Shown: piece after piece, positions 45,348 to 54,895 of the stretch
How positions within the stretch are numbered: the first letter of the stretch is position 1
How the letters are laid out: every line of letters begins with the position of its first letter
Assembly: GCA_031180665.1 (NCBI GenBank)
Contig: JAPSLP010000025.1
Location: forward strand, 19,456 to 83,455
Direction of reading: 5' to 3'
DNA length: 64,000 nt
Source of the DNA: Cupriavidus sp.
GTDB taxonomy: Bacteria; Pseudomonadota; Gammaproteobacteria; Burkholderiales; Burkholderiaceae
Notes under the pieces: model-generated
What the model saw: only the letters and a program-made list of their open reading frames with translations
Databases searched by the model: none
Told to the model about the DNA's origin: nothing
Program-made: the position numbers and the translations under genes

Positions 45348-48296
45348 TCAAGCGGGCGGCACGTCGGGCTCGGCCTCCACCGCCGGCGGATTGCCGCGCG
45401 GCAACGCGACCACGAAGCGGGCGCCGGGCCCGTGCACGGACTGTCGCGCCGCCGACCGCGCCGGTTCGACCCAGATCCGTCCCCCGTGGGCCTGCACGAT
45501 CGCCTCGCAGACGGCGAGCCCGAGGCCCACGCCGGCCGTGGCCGACTCGCGCTGCCCGCGCGTGAACTTCTCGAAGATCTGCCGCTCTTGGCCGGATGGC
45601 ACGCCCGGGCCCTCGTCCTCCACGGCGATGCGGATCTCGCCCCCGCCCTCGCCGCCCTCGCCGCCCTCGCCAGCCTCGACGGCCCCCGCGGACACGCGAA
45701 TCGTCGTTCCCGCCGGCGTGTACTTGCCCGCATTCTCCAGCAGATTGCACAGCACGCGCTCGATCAGCACGGCGTCGCACTCGACCAGCAGCACGCGCGA
45801 CAGGCCGGCCACCTCGACGCGGTGCCGCGACAGCGCCTCGCGCATCGCGGCCAGGCTCGAGCCGATCAGCTCCTCGACGGACTGCCATGCCCGCCTCATC
45901 CGCACGTCGCGGCTTTGCAGCCGCGCCATGTCGAGCAGGTTGACCACCATCGTGCGCATTCGCTGCGCCTGCTCCAGCATCGCGGCGACGGTGTCGGCCA
46001 CCGAAGGCGCCAGCGGGGGGTCGGCACGCCGCAGCGTCTCTGCCATGCCGATCAGGCCGGTCAGCGGCGTGCGCAGATCGTGCGACACGGCGGCCAGCAG
46101 CGAACTGCGCAGCCGCTCCGATTCCATCGACAGCAGCGCCTGCTGCGCGACCTCGACATAGTGCAGCCGCTCGATGGCGATCGCGATCAGCGTGCAGAAG
46201 GCATCGACCTGGCGCCGCAGCGCGGGTTGGGCGAACGCGCGCCATGCGGCCGGCTCCACCGCGAGCACGCCGCGCGTGCGCATCGGCGCCTTCAGCGGCA
46301 GGTAGAGCACGGTGCTGCCGGGCAGCGTGTCCGTGCCCGTGCCGGCGGGTTGGCCATGATCGAACACCCATTGCGCCAGCACGCGGTCGATCGAATCGGT
46401 GCGCGCGGCGGTGTCCTGCTGCCCGGGGTCCGTCACCGGCGGCAGCAGCTTGCCGTCGGACGACGTCAGGAAGAAGGCGGAATTGGCGTCGAACGCCGCC
46501 CGCAGGAAGCGGCTGCCGATCGGCACGATCTGGTCCAGCGTCAGCGCCGACGACAGTTCGCGCGCGAGCTCGTACAGCGTGCGCGCGTCGGTCTCGCGCT
46601 GCACCGCGAGCTGCGCCTGCTCGCGCAGCCCCGCGGTCAGCTGGCCGATCACCAGGCCGACCGCGAGCAGCACCACGAAGGTCAACAGGTACTGCACGTC
46701 CGTGACGGCGAACGACAGCCGCGGCGGCACGAAGAAGAAATCGAACGCGGCCACCGACAGCACCGACGCCAATGCCGCCGGCCCGCGCCCGTGCCGCAGC
46801 GCGACGCCCATCACCGCGGCGAGAAACAGCATCGCGATATTGACCACGTCGAACCATGGCGTGGCCAGCGCCGACAGCGCCGAGGCGCCGGCGCACCAGA
46901 CCACGGCCCACAGGTAGTCGCCCCGCCCCGCCCCTGCGGTGCCGGCCTCGGCCTGCCGGTCGTCGGCGTCGTGGCGCGGCCGCGGAACGGTGCGCGCGGG
47001 GTTGCCAGCGATATCGGCCGCGACGCGGATGATGTCGATCTCGGGACAGCCTGTCGCCAGCGCGTCGGCAAAGCTGCGCCGGCCGAACCACGCCGCCGGC
47101 GCGCCGACCAGCGGCGACAGGCCCAGGGCCAGCAGCGAACGCGCGCGTTCGGCGAGCGACGCACCGCCGCGCCGCCATTCGCCCGGCGCGCGCCCGATCA
47201 CCACCTTGGTCAGGTTGTGGCGCCGCACATAGCCGGCCACCGCCTGCACCATGTCCGCGCCGGCCAGCGTCTCGGTGCGCGCGCCCAGCTGCTCGGCCAT
47301 CCGCATCGCGTCCTTGAGCCGGGCCCTGGCACGCTCGGAAGGCGGCGCCAGCCGCGGCGTGGCGACCGTCACCACATGCCATTCGCAATCGAGCTGGCCG
47401 GCCAGACGGCGCGCGCTCCTGACGACCTGCCCGGCATCGGCGCCGCTGCCGATGCAGGCCAGCACCGCCTCGCGCGTGCGCCATACCGGCTTCACCGGTT
47501 CCGACTGCCGCCACGCGCGCACGTCGTGGTCGACCCGTTCGGCGGTACGGCGCAGCGCCAGCTCGCGCAGCGCGATCAGATTGCCCTTGCGGAAGAAATG
47601 GCGCGCGGCATGGCCGGCCTGCTCGGGCAGGTAGACCCTGCCCTCCCCGAGCCGGCGCAGCAGCTCGTCGGCCGGCAGGTCCACCAGCACGACCTCGTCC
47701 GCGCCGTCGAACACCGCGTCGGGCACCGTTTCCCAGACGCGAATTCCGGTGATGCCGCCGACCGCCTCGTTCAGGCTGTCCAGGTGCTGGACGTTGACGG
47801 TGGTCCAGACGTCGATGCCGGCGGCACGCAGTTCCTGGATGTCCTGCCAGCGCTTGGGGTGGCGGCTGCCCGGCGCATTCGAATGCGCCAGCTCGTCGAC
47901 CAGGATCAGCGCGGGATGACGGGCCAGCGCGCCGTCGAGATCGAACTCGTGCAGCACGCGGCCGCGATAGGACACCGCGCGCATCGGCAGCCGTTCCAGA
48001 CCGGCCAGCAGCGCCTCGGTCTCGGCGCGGCCATGCGTCTCGGCTACGCCGATCGCCACATCGGTGCCCTCCGCCTTCGCCGCCCTTGCGGCGGTCAGCA
48101 TCGCGAAGGTCTTGCCCACACCGGCCGACGCGCCGAAATACACGCGAAGCTTGCCGCGCGCGGCCCGCTCGCCCTCCTGCTCGACCATCCGCAGCAAGGC
48201 ATCGGGATCGGCGCGCGCACCGGCATCGCGCAATTCGGCTTCGGTCATCGGCAGTTCAACCGGACGGGGCAAGGGCCAGGACAAGGAGAAGGCCAT
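45348..48296 (-). CDS. kdpD: Potassium-sensing histidine kinase KdpD
   Basis: 982 residues, somewhat longer than the E. coli protein. Order: KdpD N-terminal domain with Walker A GASAGVGKT (55-63) and ILVDELAHSNAPGSRHPKRW (about 132-151), a Usp-like domain (about 265-390), four membrane helices of the DUF4118 region (about 455-560), a GAF domain, the H-box AVSHDLRTPL (His about 739) and a HATPase domain with NLLENAGKYTP and GLGLAVCEAIV. A Gly/Glu-rich insert (EAGEGGEGGEGGGE) sits inside the ATPase domain, encoded by a short repeat. An internal ATG at 48248 is an alternative start. Confidence 0.95.
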   Translation of the reverse strand: MAFSLSWPLPRPVELPMTEAELRDAGARADPDALLRMVEQEGERAARGKLRVYFGASAGVGKTFAMLTAARAAKAEGTDVAIGVAETHGRAETEALLAGLERLPMRAVSYRGRVLHEFDLDGALARHPALILVDELAHSNAPGSRHPKRWQDIQELRAAGIDVWTTVNVQHLDSLNEAVGGITGIRVWETVPDAVFDGADEVVLVDLPADELLRRLGEGRVYLPEQAGHAARHFFRKGNLIALRELALRRTAERVDHDVRAWRQSEPVKPVWRTREAVLACIGSGADAGQVVRSARRLAGQLDCEWHVVTVATPRLAPPSERARARLKDAMRMAEQLGARTETLAGADMVQAVAGYVRRHNLTKVVIGRAPGEWRRGGASLAERARSLLALGLSPLVGAPAAWFGRRSFADALATGCPEIDIIRVAADIAGNPARTVPRPRHDADDRQAEAGTAGAGRGDYLWAVVWCAGASALSALATPWFDVVNIAMLFLAAVMGVALRHGRGPAALASVLSVAAFDFFFVPPRLSFAVTDVQYLLTFVVLLAVGLVIGQLTAGLREQAQLAVQRETDARTLYELARELSSALTLDQIVPIGSRFLRAAFDANSAFFLTSSDGKLLPPVTDPGQQDTAARTDSIDRVLAQWVFDHGQPAGTGTDTLPGSTVLYLPLKAPMRTRGVLAVEPAAWRAFAQPALRRQVDAFCTLIAIAIERLHYVEVAQQALLSMESERLRSSLLAAVSHDLRTPLTGLIGMAETLRRADPPLAPSVADTVAAMLEQAQRMRTMVVNLLDMARLQSRDVRMRRAWQSVEELIGSSLAAMREALSRHRVEVAGLSRVLLVECDAVLIERVLCNLLENAGKYTPAGTTIRVSAGAVEAGEGGEGGEGGGEIRIAVEDEGPGVPSGQERQIFEKFTRGQRESATAGVGLGLAVCEAIVQAHGGRIWVEPARSAARQSVHGPGARFVVALPRGNPPAVEAEPDVPPA

Positions 48297-48316
48297 TCTG
48301 CCACGCCTGCACGGCG

Positions 48317-48955
48317 CTACTTCGGGCCGAGCGCATTCGCGGCGAGCGCATCGAGCGCCAGGTTCAGCCGCAGCACGTTGACGCCGGCATCGCCGAGCAC
48401 CGCCAGAGCCGGCCGGTCGGTGTGGGCGGCGATCAGCTGGCGCACCTGCTCCAGCGGCAGGCCCCGGGCGCGGGCGACGCGCGCCGCCTGATATTCGGCC
48501 GCGGCCGGGCTGATATGCGGATCGAGGCCGCTGCCCGAGGCGGTGACGAGGTCCACCGGCACCGGCGCCGTATTGCCCGGGTCGGCGGTGCGCAGCGCCT
48601 CGACGCGCGCGCGCGCCGCGTCGGCCAGCGCCGGATTGCTCGGGCCGAGATTCGAGCCGCCCGAGGCCGCCGCGTTGTAGGGCATCGGCGCCGTGGCGGA
48701 CAGCCGGCCCCAGAAATAGCGCGGCTCGGAGAACGGCTGCCCGATCAGCGCCGAGCCGATCGTGTTGCCGTCCTTGACGATCAGCGAGCCGGCGGCCTGA
48801 TGGGGAAACAGGCCCTGGGCGAGTCCGGTAACGGCGGCCGGATACAGCAGCCCGGTCAGCACCGACAGCGCGGCAAAGAGGGTCAGCAGCGGGCGCAGCA
48901 GGCTCGCCTGCGGTGTGGGGACTGGCGCTGCCTGCGGCGATGCGTTGGTGCTCAT
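48317..48955 (-). CDS. kdpC: Potassium-transporting ATPase subunit KdpC
   Basis: 212 residues. One N-terminal membrane helix ([29 protein letters not shown], split at about 20-48) is followed by a periplasmic domain with [47 protein letters not shown] and a C-terminal [10 protein letters not shown], all hallmarks of KdpC. It stabilises the KdpA/KdpB complex. It is separated from kdpB by a 134-base gap filled with tandem repeats, which is unusual for this operon. Confidence 0.95.
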   Translation of the reverse strand: MSTNASPQAAPVPTPQASLLRPLLTLFAALSVLTGLLYPAAVTGLAQGLFPHQAAGSLIVKDGNTIGSALIGQPFSEPRYFWGRLSATAPMPYNAAASGGSNLGPSNPALADAARARVEALRTADPGNTAPVPVDLVTASGSGLDPHISPAAAEYQAARVARARGLPLEQVRQLIAAHTDRPALAVLGDAGVNVLRLNLALDALAANALGPK

Positions 48956-48974
48956 GATGGTCGATGTCCTCGTG

Positions 48975-49080
48975 GGTTCGGTGATCCAGTGATCCAGTGA
49001 TCCGGGTGATCCGGTGATCCGGTGATCCGTTGGCTCGGTGGCTCGGTGGCTCGGTGGCTCGCTGGCTCGGTGACTCCGCG
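48975..49080. repeat. Two adjoining short tandem-repeat arrays between kdpB and kdpC
   Basis: Array one has six or so copies of GTGATCCG/GTGATCCA (8-9 bp units, 48980-49029). Array two has six copies of GTGGCTCG or close variants (8 bp, 49030-49072). They are contiguous and occupy most of the kdpB-kdpC gap. The change of unit between the arrays suggests two separate expansions. Confidence 0.88.
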
Positions 49081-49089
49081 GCCCGGCGA

Positions 49090-51312
49090 TCAGGCCCAGC
49101 CCAGCACGGTCAGCAGCACGTCGATCAGCTTGATGCCTACGAACGGCACCAGGATGCCGCCGAGTCCATAGACCAGCAGGTTCCGCCGCAGCAGCGCCGC
49201 GGCGCCCAGCGGCCGGTAGGCGACGCCCTTCAGCGCCAGCGGAATCAGCACGACGATGATCAGCGCGTTGAAGATCACCGCGGACAGGATTGCCGACGCC
49301 GGCGTGGACAGGCCCATCACGTTCAGCCGCGCCAGCTGCGGATAGGTCGAGGCGAAGGCGGCCGGAATGATGGCGAAGTACTTGGCGATGTCGTTCGCCA
49401 CGCTGAAGGTGGTCAGCGAACCGCGCGTCATCAGCATCTGCTTGCCGATCTCGACGATCTCGATCAGCTTGGTCGGATTGCTGTCGAGGTCGACCATGTT
49501 GCCGGCCTCCTTGGCGGCCTGCGTGCCGGTGTTCATCGCCACCGCCACGTCGGCCTGCGCCAGCGCCGGCGCGTCGTTGGTGCCGTCGCCGGTCATCGCC
49601 ACCAGCCGCCCTTCGGCCTGGTACTGGCGGATCAGCCTGAGCTTGGCCTCGGGCGTGGCCTCGGCCAGGTAGTCGTCGACGCCCGCCTCGGCGGCGATCG
49701 ACGCCGCGGTCAGGCGGTTGTCGCCGGTGATCATCACGGTCCGGATGCCCATCCTGCGCAGCTCGCCGAAGCGCTCACGGATGCCGGTCTTGACGATGTC
49801 CTTGAGCTCGATCACGCCGAGCACGCGAATGTCGGCACCGTGCTCGCTACGCTGCTCGTCGGCCACCACCAGCGGCGTGCTGCCCGCGCGCGCGACCTGC
49901 TCGACCGCCTGCGCCACCGCATCGGGAAACTTGCCGGCGCGCTCGGCGACGTAGCGGCGCACCGCGTCGGCCGCGCCCTTGCGCACGTGCCGCACGTGTC
50001 GTTGTTCGCCGTTCTCGTGCAGGTCGACGCCGCTCATGCGCGTCTGCGCGGTGAAGGGGACGAACTCGGCGTGGCGCGGCGCCAGCTCGGGGGTGCGCGG
50101 GTCAGCCTGCTGCCGAGCCAGCGCGACGATGCTGCGCCCTTCCGGCGTGTCGTCGGCCAGCGAGGACAGCCACGCGGCCTGCGCCAGGCGCGACGGCGCC
50201 ACGCCGGGCGCCGCAATGAAGCGCGACGCCTGGCGGTTGCCGTGCGTGATGGTGCCGGTCTTGTCGAGCAGCAGCACGTCGACGTCGCCGGCCGCCTCGA
50301 CCGCGCGGCCCGAGGTGGCGATCACGTTGGCGGCCATCATCCGGCTCATGCCGGCGACGCCGATCGCGGACAGCAGGCCGCCAATGGTGGTCGGAATCAG
50401 GCAGACCAGCAGCGCCACCAGCACCGTGACGGTCACCGGCACGCCGGCCTTGGCGACCAGCACGCTGTAGACCGCGAACGGCTGCAGCGTCGCGGTGGCC
50501 AGCAGCAGCACGATCGTCAGCCCGACCAGCAGGATGGTCAGCGCCAGCTCGTTCGGCGTCTTCTGCCGCTTCGCGCCTTCGACCATCGCGATCATCCGGT
50601 CGATGAAGCTCTCGCCCGGATTCGCGCCGATGCGCACCACGATCCAGTCGGACAGCACGCGCGTGCCGCCGGTCACCGACGAGAAGTCGCCGCCCGATTC
50701 GCGGATCACCGGCGCCGATTCGCCGGTGATCGCGCTTTCGTCGACCGACGCCAACCCATCGATGACCTCGCCATCGCCGGGAATCATGTCGCCGGCCTCG
50801 ACCAGCACCACATCGCCGCGGCGCAGCGCCGGGGCCGAGCGCGGCTCGGTCGCGCCGCCGCGCCGGCCGTCCTTCAGCACGCGCGCCGTCACCGTGGTGC
50901 GCAGGCCGCGCAGCGCCGCCGCCTGCTGCTTGCTGCGCCCTTCGGCCAGCGCCTCGGCAAAGTTGGCGAACAGCACTGTGAACCACAGCCAGACCGATAC
51001 GGCCAGGATGAAGCCGGCGCTCTCGCCGCCGTGGGACGGTTCGGGGGCGAAGGCGGCGCGCAGGAACAGGACCGTGGTCAGGATGCTGCCGGCATAGACG
51101 ACGAACATCACCGGGTTGCGCAGTTGCTGGCGTGGCGACAGCTTTCGCCATGCCGCCACCAGCGCCGGCTTGAGCAACTGCGGCGCGAACATGCCGCGCG
51201 CCGCCGCGCGATCGGAAACAGTGGGTTGGCGATCGGCCACGGGCGTGCCGGCCGAGGCTTCGCCCGGGTTGCCGCCGATCTCGGCCGGGTTGGCCGTGGA
51301 GTCTTGTTGCAT
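49090..51312 (-). CDS. kdpB: Potassium-transporting ATPase ATP-binding subunit KdpB
   Basis: 740 residues, longer than the usual 680-690 owing to an N-terminal extension of about 45 residues. P-type ATPase motifs: the phosphorylated Asp in [10 protein letters not shown] (about 350), the TGES loop seen as [20 protein letters not shown] and [21 protein letters not shown]. It hydrolyses ATP to drive potassium through KdpA. GGAGATCCC precedes the ATG. It follows kdpA by 90 bases. Confidence 0.96.
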   Translation of the reverse strand: MQQDSTANPAEIGGNPGEASAGTPVADRQPTVSDRAAARGMFAPQLLKPALVAAWRKLSPRQQLRNPVMFVVYAGSILTTVLFLRAAFAPEPSHGGESAGFILAVSVWLWFTVLFANFAEALAEGRSKQQAAALRGLRTTVTARVLKDGRRGGATEPRSAPALRRGDVVLVEAGDMIPGDGEVIDGLASVDESAITGESAPVIRESGGDFSSVTGGTRVLSDWIVVRIGANPGESFIDRMIAMVEGAKRQKTPNELALTILLVGLTIVLLLATATLQPFAVYSVLVAKAGVPVTVTVLVALLVCLIPTTIGGLLSAIGVAGMSRMMAANVIATSGRAVEAAGDVDVLLLDKTGTITHGNRQASRFIAAPGVAPSRLAQAAWLSSLADDTPEGRSIVALARQQADPRTPELAPRHAEFVPFTAQTRMSGVDLHENGEQRHVRHVRKGAADAVRRYVAERAGKFPDAVAQAVEQVARAGSTPLVVADEQRSEHGADIRVLGVIELKDIVKTGIRERFGELRRMGIRTVMITGDNRLTAASIAAEAGVDDYLAEATPEAKLRLIRQYQAEGRLVAMTGDGTNDAPALAQADVAVAMNTGTQAAKEAGNMVDLDSNPTKLIEIVEIGKQMLMTRGSLTTFSVANDIAKYFAIIPAAFASTYPQLARLNVMGLSTPASAILSAVIFNALIIVVLIPLALKGVAYRPLGAAALLRRNLLVYGLGGILVPFVGIKLIDVLLTVLGWA

Positions 51313-51402
51313 GGGATCTCCGCAGAGCGCTAGAGAGGAGGGATGGACGCCGACGCGGTCGAAAAGCGCGCGGCGTCCGATGTCATCAAGGGAACGCCTG
51401 GC

Positions 51403-53211
51403 TCATCGAACGACGGCACCCTGCAGCTGCTCGGCCACGGGGCCGAGCGCGAGCGCCGGTACATAGGTCAGCGCGCCGACCAGCAGCACCGTGCCCACCA
51501 GCAGCACCACGAACAGCGGCCCGTGCGTCGGCATGGTGCCGCCGCTTGCCGGCACGCGTTTCTTCACCGCGAGGCCGCCGGCCATCGCGAGGACCGGGAT
51601 GATGACCCAGAAGCGGCCGAACCACATCGCCGCCGCCAGCAGCGTGTTGTAGAAAGGCGTGTTGGCCGACAGGCCGGCGAACGCGCTGCCGTTGTTGTTC
51701 GCGGCCGAGGACAGCGCGTACAGGATCTCGGAGAAGCCGTGCGTGCCAGGGTTGAGCACGCCGGCGCGGCCGGCCTCCATCGACACCGCCACCGCGGTGC
51801 CCAGCAGCACCAGCAACGGCGTGACGAGGATCACGACGGCCGCCATCTTCATCTCGTAAGCCTCGATCTTCTTGCCGAGATATTCGGGCGTGCGGCCGAT
51901 CATCAGGCCGGCGATGAACACGGCCAGCACCGCATACACCAGCATGCCGTACAGGCCCGAGCCGACGCCGCCGAAGACGACCTCGCCGAGCTGCATCAGC
52001 AGCATCGGCACCAGCCCGCCAATCGCCGTGAAGGAGTCGTGCATCGCATTGACCGCGCCGCACGAGGCCGCGGTGGTGACCGTGGCGAACAGCGCCGATG
52101 CCGCCAGGCCGAAGCGCGTCTCCTTGCCTTCCATGTTGCCGCCGTCTTGCCAGGCCGAGGCGAGGCTGTCCACCGGCAATCCCGCCAGCGCCGGGTTGGC
52201 GTGCTGCTCGGCGAGCGCCGCCACGCAGGCCATCGCGACGAAGATCGCGGTCATCGATGCCAGCACGGCGATGCCCTGGCGGCGATCGCCGACCATCTCG
52301 CCGAAGGTGAAGCACAGCGCGGCGGGGATCAGGAAGATCGCCAGCATCTCGATCAGGTTCGCGAGCGCGGTCGGGTTCTCGAACGGGTGGGCGGAGTTGG
52401 CGTTGAAGAAGCCGCCGCCGTTGGTGCCCAGCATCTTGATCGCTTCCTGCGACGCGACCGGTCCCATCGCCAGCATCTGCTGGTCCGTGCCGACCGGCTC
52501 GGCGACGGGCCGGCCCTCGGCGTCCAGTACCGGCTGCCCCGCGGCATCGGTCTTCGGCACCGCGTACTCGACCGCGGACACCATCGACACCGGCTTGTAG
52601 GCGTCGAAATTCTGGATCACGCCCTGGCCGACCAGGGCCAGCGCGATCACCGTGGCGATCGGCATCAGCACATAGAGCGTGGTCCGGGTCATGTCGACCC
52701 AGAAGTTGCCGATGGTCGCCGCGCTCTGCCGCGCAAAGCCGCGGATCAGCGCGAACACCACCGCGATGCCGGTCGCCGCCGACACGAAGTTCTGCACGGT
52801 CAGGCCCAGCATCTGCGTCAGATAGGCCATCGTCGATTCGCCCGCATAGCCCTGCCAGTTGGTGTTCGCGACGAAGCTGATTGCCGTGTTGAACGCGGAA
52901 TCGGGCGATACCGGGCCCAAGCCCTGGGGATTGAGCGGCAGCATGCCCTGCAGCCGCTGCAGGCCGTAGACCACCACCACGCCCAGCACATTGAACGCAA
53001 GCACGGCGATGGCATACCGCTGCCAGCCCATCTCGGCATCGGCCCGTATGCCCGCCGCGCGATAGAGCAGGCGCTCGACCGGCCGACCCCATGCGGTCCA
53101 TGCGTATTGACCGTCCTCGACGGCCCGGCGCAGATAGCGTCCCAGCACCGGCGCCATCGCCAGCAGGATGGCGAGAAACATGGCCAGCAGGCCGATGAAC
53201 TGCGTGGTCAT
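51403..53211 (-). CDS. kdpA: Potassium-transporting ATPase subunit KdpA
   Basis: 602 residues with ten or so membrane helices and the four channel-like selectivity regions of KdpA, including [34 protein letters not shown] (read as two adjacent motifs), [12 protein letters not shown] and [12 protein letters not shown]. It forms the potassium path. The ATG overlaps the kdpF TGA by one base (TGATG), so it is coupled to kdpF. Confidence 0.96.
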   Translation of the reverse strand: MTTQFIGLLAMFLAILLAMAPVLGRYLRRAVEDGQYAWTAWGRPVERLLYRAAGIRADAEMGWQRYAIAVLAFNVLGVVVVYGLQRLQGMLPLNPQGLGPVSPDSAFNTAISFVANTNWQGYAGESTMAYLTQMLGLTVQNFVSAATGIAVVFALIRGFARQSAATIGNFWVDMTRTTLYVLMPIATVIALALVGQGVIQNFDAYKPVSMVSAVEYAVPKTDAAGQPVLDAEGRPVAEPVGTDQQMLAMGPVASQEAIKMLGTNGGGFFNANSAHPFENPTALANLIEMLAIFLIPAALCFTFGEMVGDRRQGIAVLASMTAIFVAMACVAALAEQHANPALAGLPVDSLASAWQDGGNMEGKETRFGLAASALFATVTTAASCGAVNAMHDSFTAIGGLVPMLLMQLGEVVFGGVGSGLYGMLVYAVLAVFIAGLMIGRTPEYLGKKIEAYEMKMAAVVILVTPLLVLLGTAVAVSMEAGRAGVLNPGTHGFSEILYALSSAANNNGSAFAGLSANTPFYNTLLAAAMWFGRFWVIIPVLAMAGGLAVKKRVPASGGTMPTHGPLFVVLLVGTVLLVGALTYVPALALGPVAEQLQGAVVR

Positions 53212-53300
53212 CAGTATTTCTCCGGGCGCAGCAGCGCGATCAGCAGATAGAGGAAGATGGCCGCGGCCATCGCCGCGGCCAGCAGATCGGTCCAGTTCAT
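53211..53300 (-). CDS. kdpF: Potassium-transporting ATPase subunit KdpF
   Basis: 29 residues: [15 protein letters not shown] then a hydrophobic stretch ending LLRPEKY. A single membrane helix with a C-terminal RPE(K/R)(Y/F) is the KdpF pattern. It stabilises the KdpABC complex in the membrane. It overlaps kdpA at its 3' end and the upstream small ORF at its start (ATGA). Confidence 0.92.
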   Translation of the reverse strand: MNWTDLLAAAMAAAIFLYLLIALLRPEKY

Positions 53301-53467
53301 CGTTGCGCCTCGCCGGGGGTCGTGCCGGGCCGCGGCGGCATGTCGTTGGCCGGGCCTTGCAGGCCGGCATGCGACGGCGCGCGCGGTGCCAGCGCGGCGC
53401 ACAGCCGCAGCAGCGCGGCACAGAGCGCGGCGAAACCGGAAAGTACGATCAGGAAGATCCCGTCCAT
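53297..53467 (-). CDS. Small membrane protein ahead of kdpF (unannotated type)
   Basis: 56 residues: [26 protein letters not shown] forms one membrane helix (split here at about 3-25), then a Pro/Gly-rich tail ([16 protein letters not shown]...). Its TGA overlaps the kdpF ATG (ATGA), and it is the first ORF after the KdpE-like boxes, so it is very likely the first gene of the operon. I cannot name a family from sequence alone. It resembles KdpF in size and topology and may be another small subunit or simply a leader that couples kdpF translation. No strong ribosome binding site is visible. Confidence 0.6.
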   Translation of the reverse strand: MDGIFLIVLSGFAALCAALLRLCAALAPRAPSHAGLQGPANDMPPRPGTTPGEAQR

Positions 53468-53496
53468 GGCAAATACCGAGAGTGATATCGGCTTGC

Positions 53497-53561
53497 AGCT
53501 TAGGGAGGGGGGCCTAAAAACGGGGTAGAAAGGTGGAGGGGTGCCGTAAAGAAGGTATAAA
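53497..53561 (-). promoter_or_regulatory. kdp operon promoter with two KdpE-like boxes
   Basis: Minus strand: TTTATAC (53561 to 53555) and TTTACGG (53550 to 53544) are 11 bases apart; TTTCTAC (53531 to 53525) and TTTTTAG (53520 to 53514) repeat this layout 30 bases downstream. The distal box closely resembles the T-rich TTTATAC...TTTAC site known for KdpE of E. coli. TAAGCT (53502 to 53497) is a weak -10, as expected for an activator-dependent promoter. The first start codon lies 30 bases further on. Confidence 0.7.
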
Positions 53562-53603
53562 GATGCGGCGGCGGGCATCCGTCAATGGATTTGCCGCATT
53601 GTT

Positions 53604-53632
53604 TTGACAGCCCGGCACATCACCTGTATAAC
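53604..53632 (+). promoter_or_regulatory. Strong sigma-70 promoter of the cold-shock gene
   Basis: A consensus TTGACA (53604-53609), a 17-base spacer, and TATAAC (53627-53632). The expected start at about 53639 gives a leader of roughly 130 bases before the cspA-like ATG, as in cold-inducible csp genes whose leaders fold differently at low temperature. This is the best sigma-70 promoter in the window. Confidence 0.82.
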
Positions 53633-53771
53633 GGGAACCGCAGGATCTTCAAGCAAGCACGTCGATTACCGAGTTGGCCGCCCCCGGCTCCGCCACTTCT
53701 TCTCCATGTTTCTTCTTGATCGTCATGCCCCTCGGGACATTTGTCCGATGGGAACAATCCAGGAGATAGTC

Positions 53772-53975
53772 ATGGATACCGGTACCGTAAAGTGGTTTAA
53801 CGATTCGAAGGGCTTCGGCTTCATTACGCCGGACGCCGGCGGCGACGATCTGTTCGCGCATTTTTCGGAAATTCAAGGCAGCGGTTTCAAGTCGCTGCAG
53901 GAAGGACAGAAGGTGCGCTACGTGCGCGGTGTCGGCCAGAAGGGCCCGGCCGCCACGAAGATCGAGCCGATCTGA
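53772..53975 (+). CDS. Cold-shock protein, CspA family
   Basis: 67 residues, standard for the family. RNP1 is KGFGFI and RNP2 is DLFAHF, with the N-terminal TVKWFNDSK. It binds single-stranded nucleic acid and melts RNA structure, or acts constitutively as an RNA chaperone. AGGAGA lies six bases ahead of the ATG. Upstream in-frame codons belong to the leader and are not protein-like. Cold induction is inferred from the long leader, not proven. Confidence 0.95.
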   Translation: MDTGTVKWFNDSKGFGFITPDAGGDDLFAHFSEIQGSGFKSLQEGQKVRYVRGVGQKGPAATKIEPI

Positions 53976-53986
53976 CGCTTGCCACG

Positions 53987-54012
53987 AAAACCCCGCGCCT
54001 GCGGGGTTTTTT
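53987..54012 (+). terminator. Rho-independent terminator of the cold-shock gene
   Basis: AAAACCCCGC (53987-53996), loop GCCT, GCGGGGTTTT (54001-54010), then TT. A perfect ten-base stem with a six-T run, 11 bases after the stop. Confidence 0.93.
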
Positions 54013-54077
54013 ATTGCCGGCCGTTTTTCTGCTTGCCGCAGCAAGCCGGCGTCCACGTTGTTCAACAGGAGCGATGC

Positions 54078-54362
54078 ATGGACTCCCTTCCGACCGCCAG
54101 CTACAAGGGCTACGAGCTCTACCCGCTGGTCTACCGGCGCACCCCGGTGCAGACATGGCCGCGTAGCAAACCCGAACTTGCTTTTGACGTCTCGGTGATG
54201 ATCTGCATCGAAGGCCAGCCGCCTGGCAACGAGCAATCGCGCCTGTACCGCCTGACCAGCGGCTCTTGCGAGAACGTCGGCACCGCCCGACGCGCCGCCG
54301 TCGACTACGGCCGCGCCATCATCGACGGCCTGGTCCCGACCGAAACGCTGCCTACGGCCTGA
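54078..54362 (+). CDS. Hypothetical protein
   Basis: 94 residues starting MDSLPTASYKGYELYPLVYRR. Mixed alpha/beta composition with SRLYRLTSGSCENVGTARR, no membrane segment and no known motif. AGGAGCG precedes the ATG at 54078. It follows the cold-shock terminator; a second small unknown gene comes 20 bases later, so the two probably form one unit. Confidence 0.7.
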   Translation: MDSLPTASYKGYELYPLVYRRTPVQTWPRSKPELAFDVSVMICIEGQPPGNEQSRLYRLTSGSCENVGTARRAAVDYGRAIIDGLVPTETLPTA

Positions 54363-54382
54363 AGCGCCAAAGCGAGCCCGCC

Positions 54383-54757
54383 ATGAGCGAAGCCGTCAGT
54401 TACCTCTGTACGTTGCCATGGGCCGAAACCAGCCTCGCCTACCATGTCAGCGTCAATTTCGCCGGATCCGGCGAATGCGATTGCGTACGGTTCACCAGTT
54501 TCGTCGGCGTGGGCCGGCGCTCGTTCACGATCCGCGCCGATGCGGATACGGAGCTCGGCACGCTGACGCGCGACGGCGAGGCGCTGTGCCGGCTGGCGAT
54601 CGGCCAGGCGCTGCGCGACGCGCTGCACGACAAGACTCTCGCAGGCGATCATCGGCTCGACGTGCTGGCCGCGCCGTGGCAAGGCGAACTGCGCCCGGTA
54701 CGATCGCGCGACGCGAGCCGGCCGGCCCGTTCGCGGCTGCAGTCGTTCGGCGTGTAA
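54383..54757 (+). CDS. Hypothetical protein
   Basis: 124 residues: MSEAVSYLCTLPWAETSLAYHVSVNF, then CDCVRFTSFVGVGRR and an Arg/Asp-rich C-terminus (RPVRSRDASRPARSRLQSF). No transmembrane segment or named domain is evident. The ATG at 54383 follows GAGCCCGCC rather than a strong ribosome binding site. It is the second gene of a two-gene unit and ends just ahead of a large hairpin. Confidence 0.62.
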   Translation: MSEAVSYLCTLPWAETSLAYHVSVNFAGSGECDCVRFTSFVGVGRRSFTIRADADTELGTLTRDGEALCRLAIGQALRDALHDKTLAGDHRLDVLAAPWQGELRPVRSRDASRPARSRLQSFGV

Positions 54758-54761
54758 GGGC

Positions 54762-54792
54762 TGGTATATCGGGGCCGATATAAGGCCCCGGT
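54762..54792 (+). terminator. Hairpin after the two small unknown genes (possible terminator)
   Basis: TATATCGGGGCC (54762-54773), loop GATATAA, GGCCCCGGTATA (54781-54792): a 12-base stem with one G-U pair. No T tract follows, so stopping would rely on Rho or on the stem alone. Confidence 0.5.
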
Positions 54793-54895
54793 ATAGGCGC
54801 CGGACACAAGGGCCGGCGCGTACGTTCCCGCGAGCTTCCGCGACGCTACGCCGGCCGGCGGCTCCGCGTATCCACGCCCGCACCGTCGATCCCGT

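Noticed and set aside
48975..49080. Possible CRISPR-like array
   Set aside because: Units are 8-9 bp and contiguous with no unique spacers; no cas gene is near.
49030..51333. A 767-codon open frame opposite kdpB
   Set aside because: KdpB has complete P-type ATPase motifs; the opposite frame is His/Arg-rich without known features.
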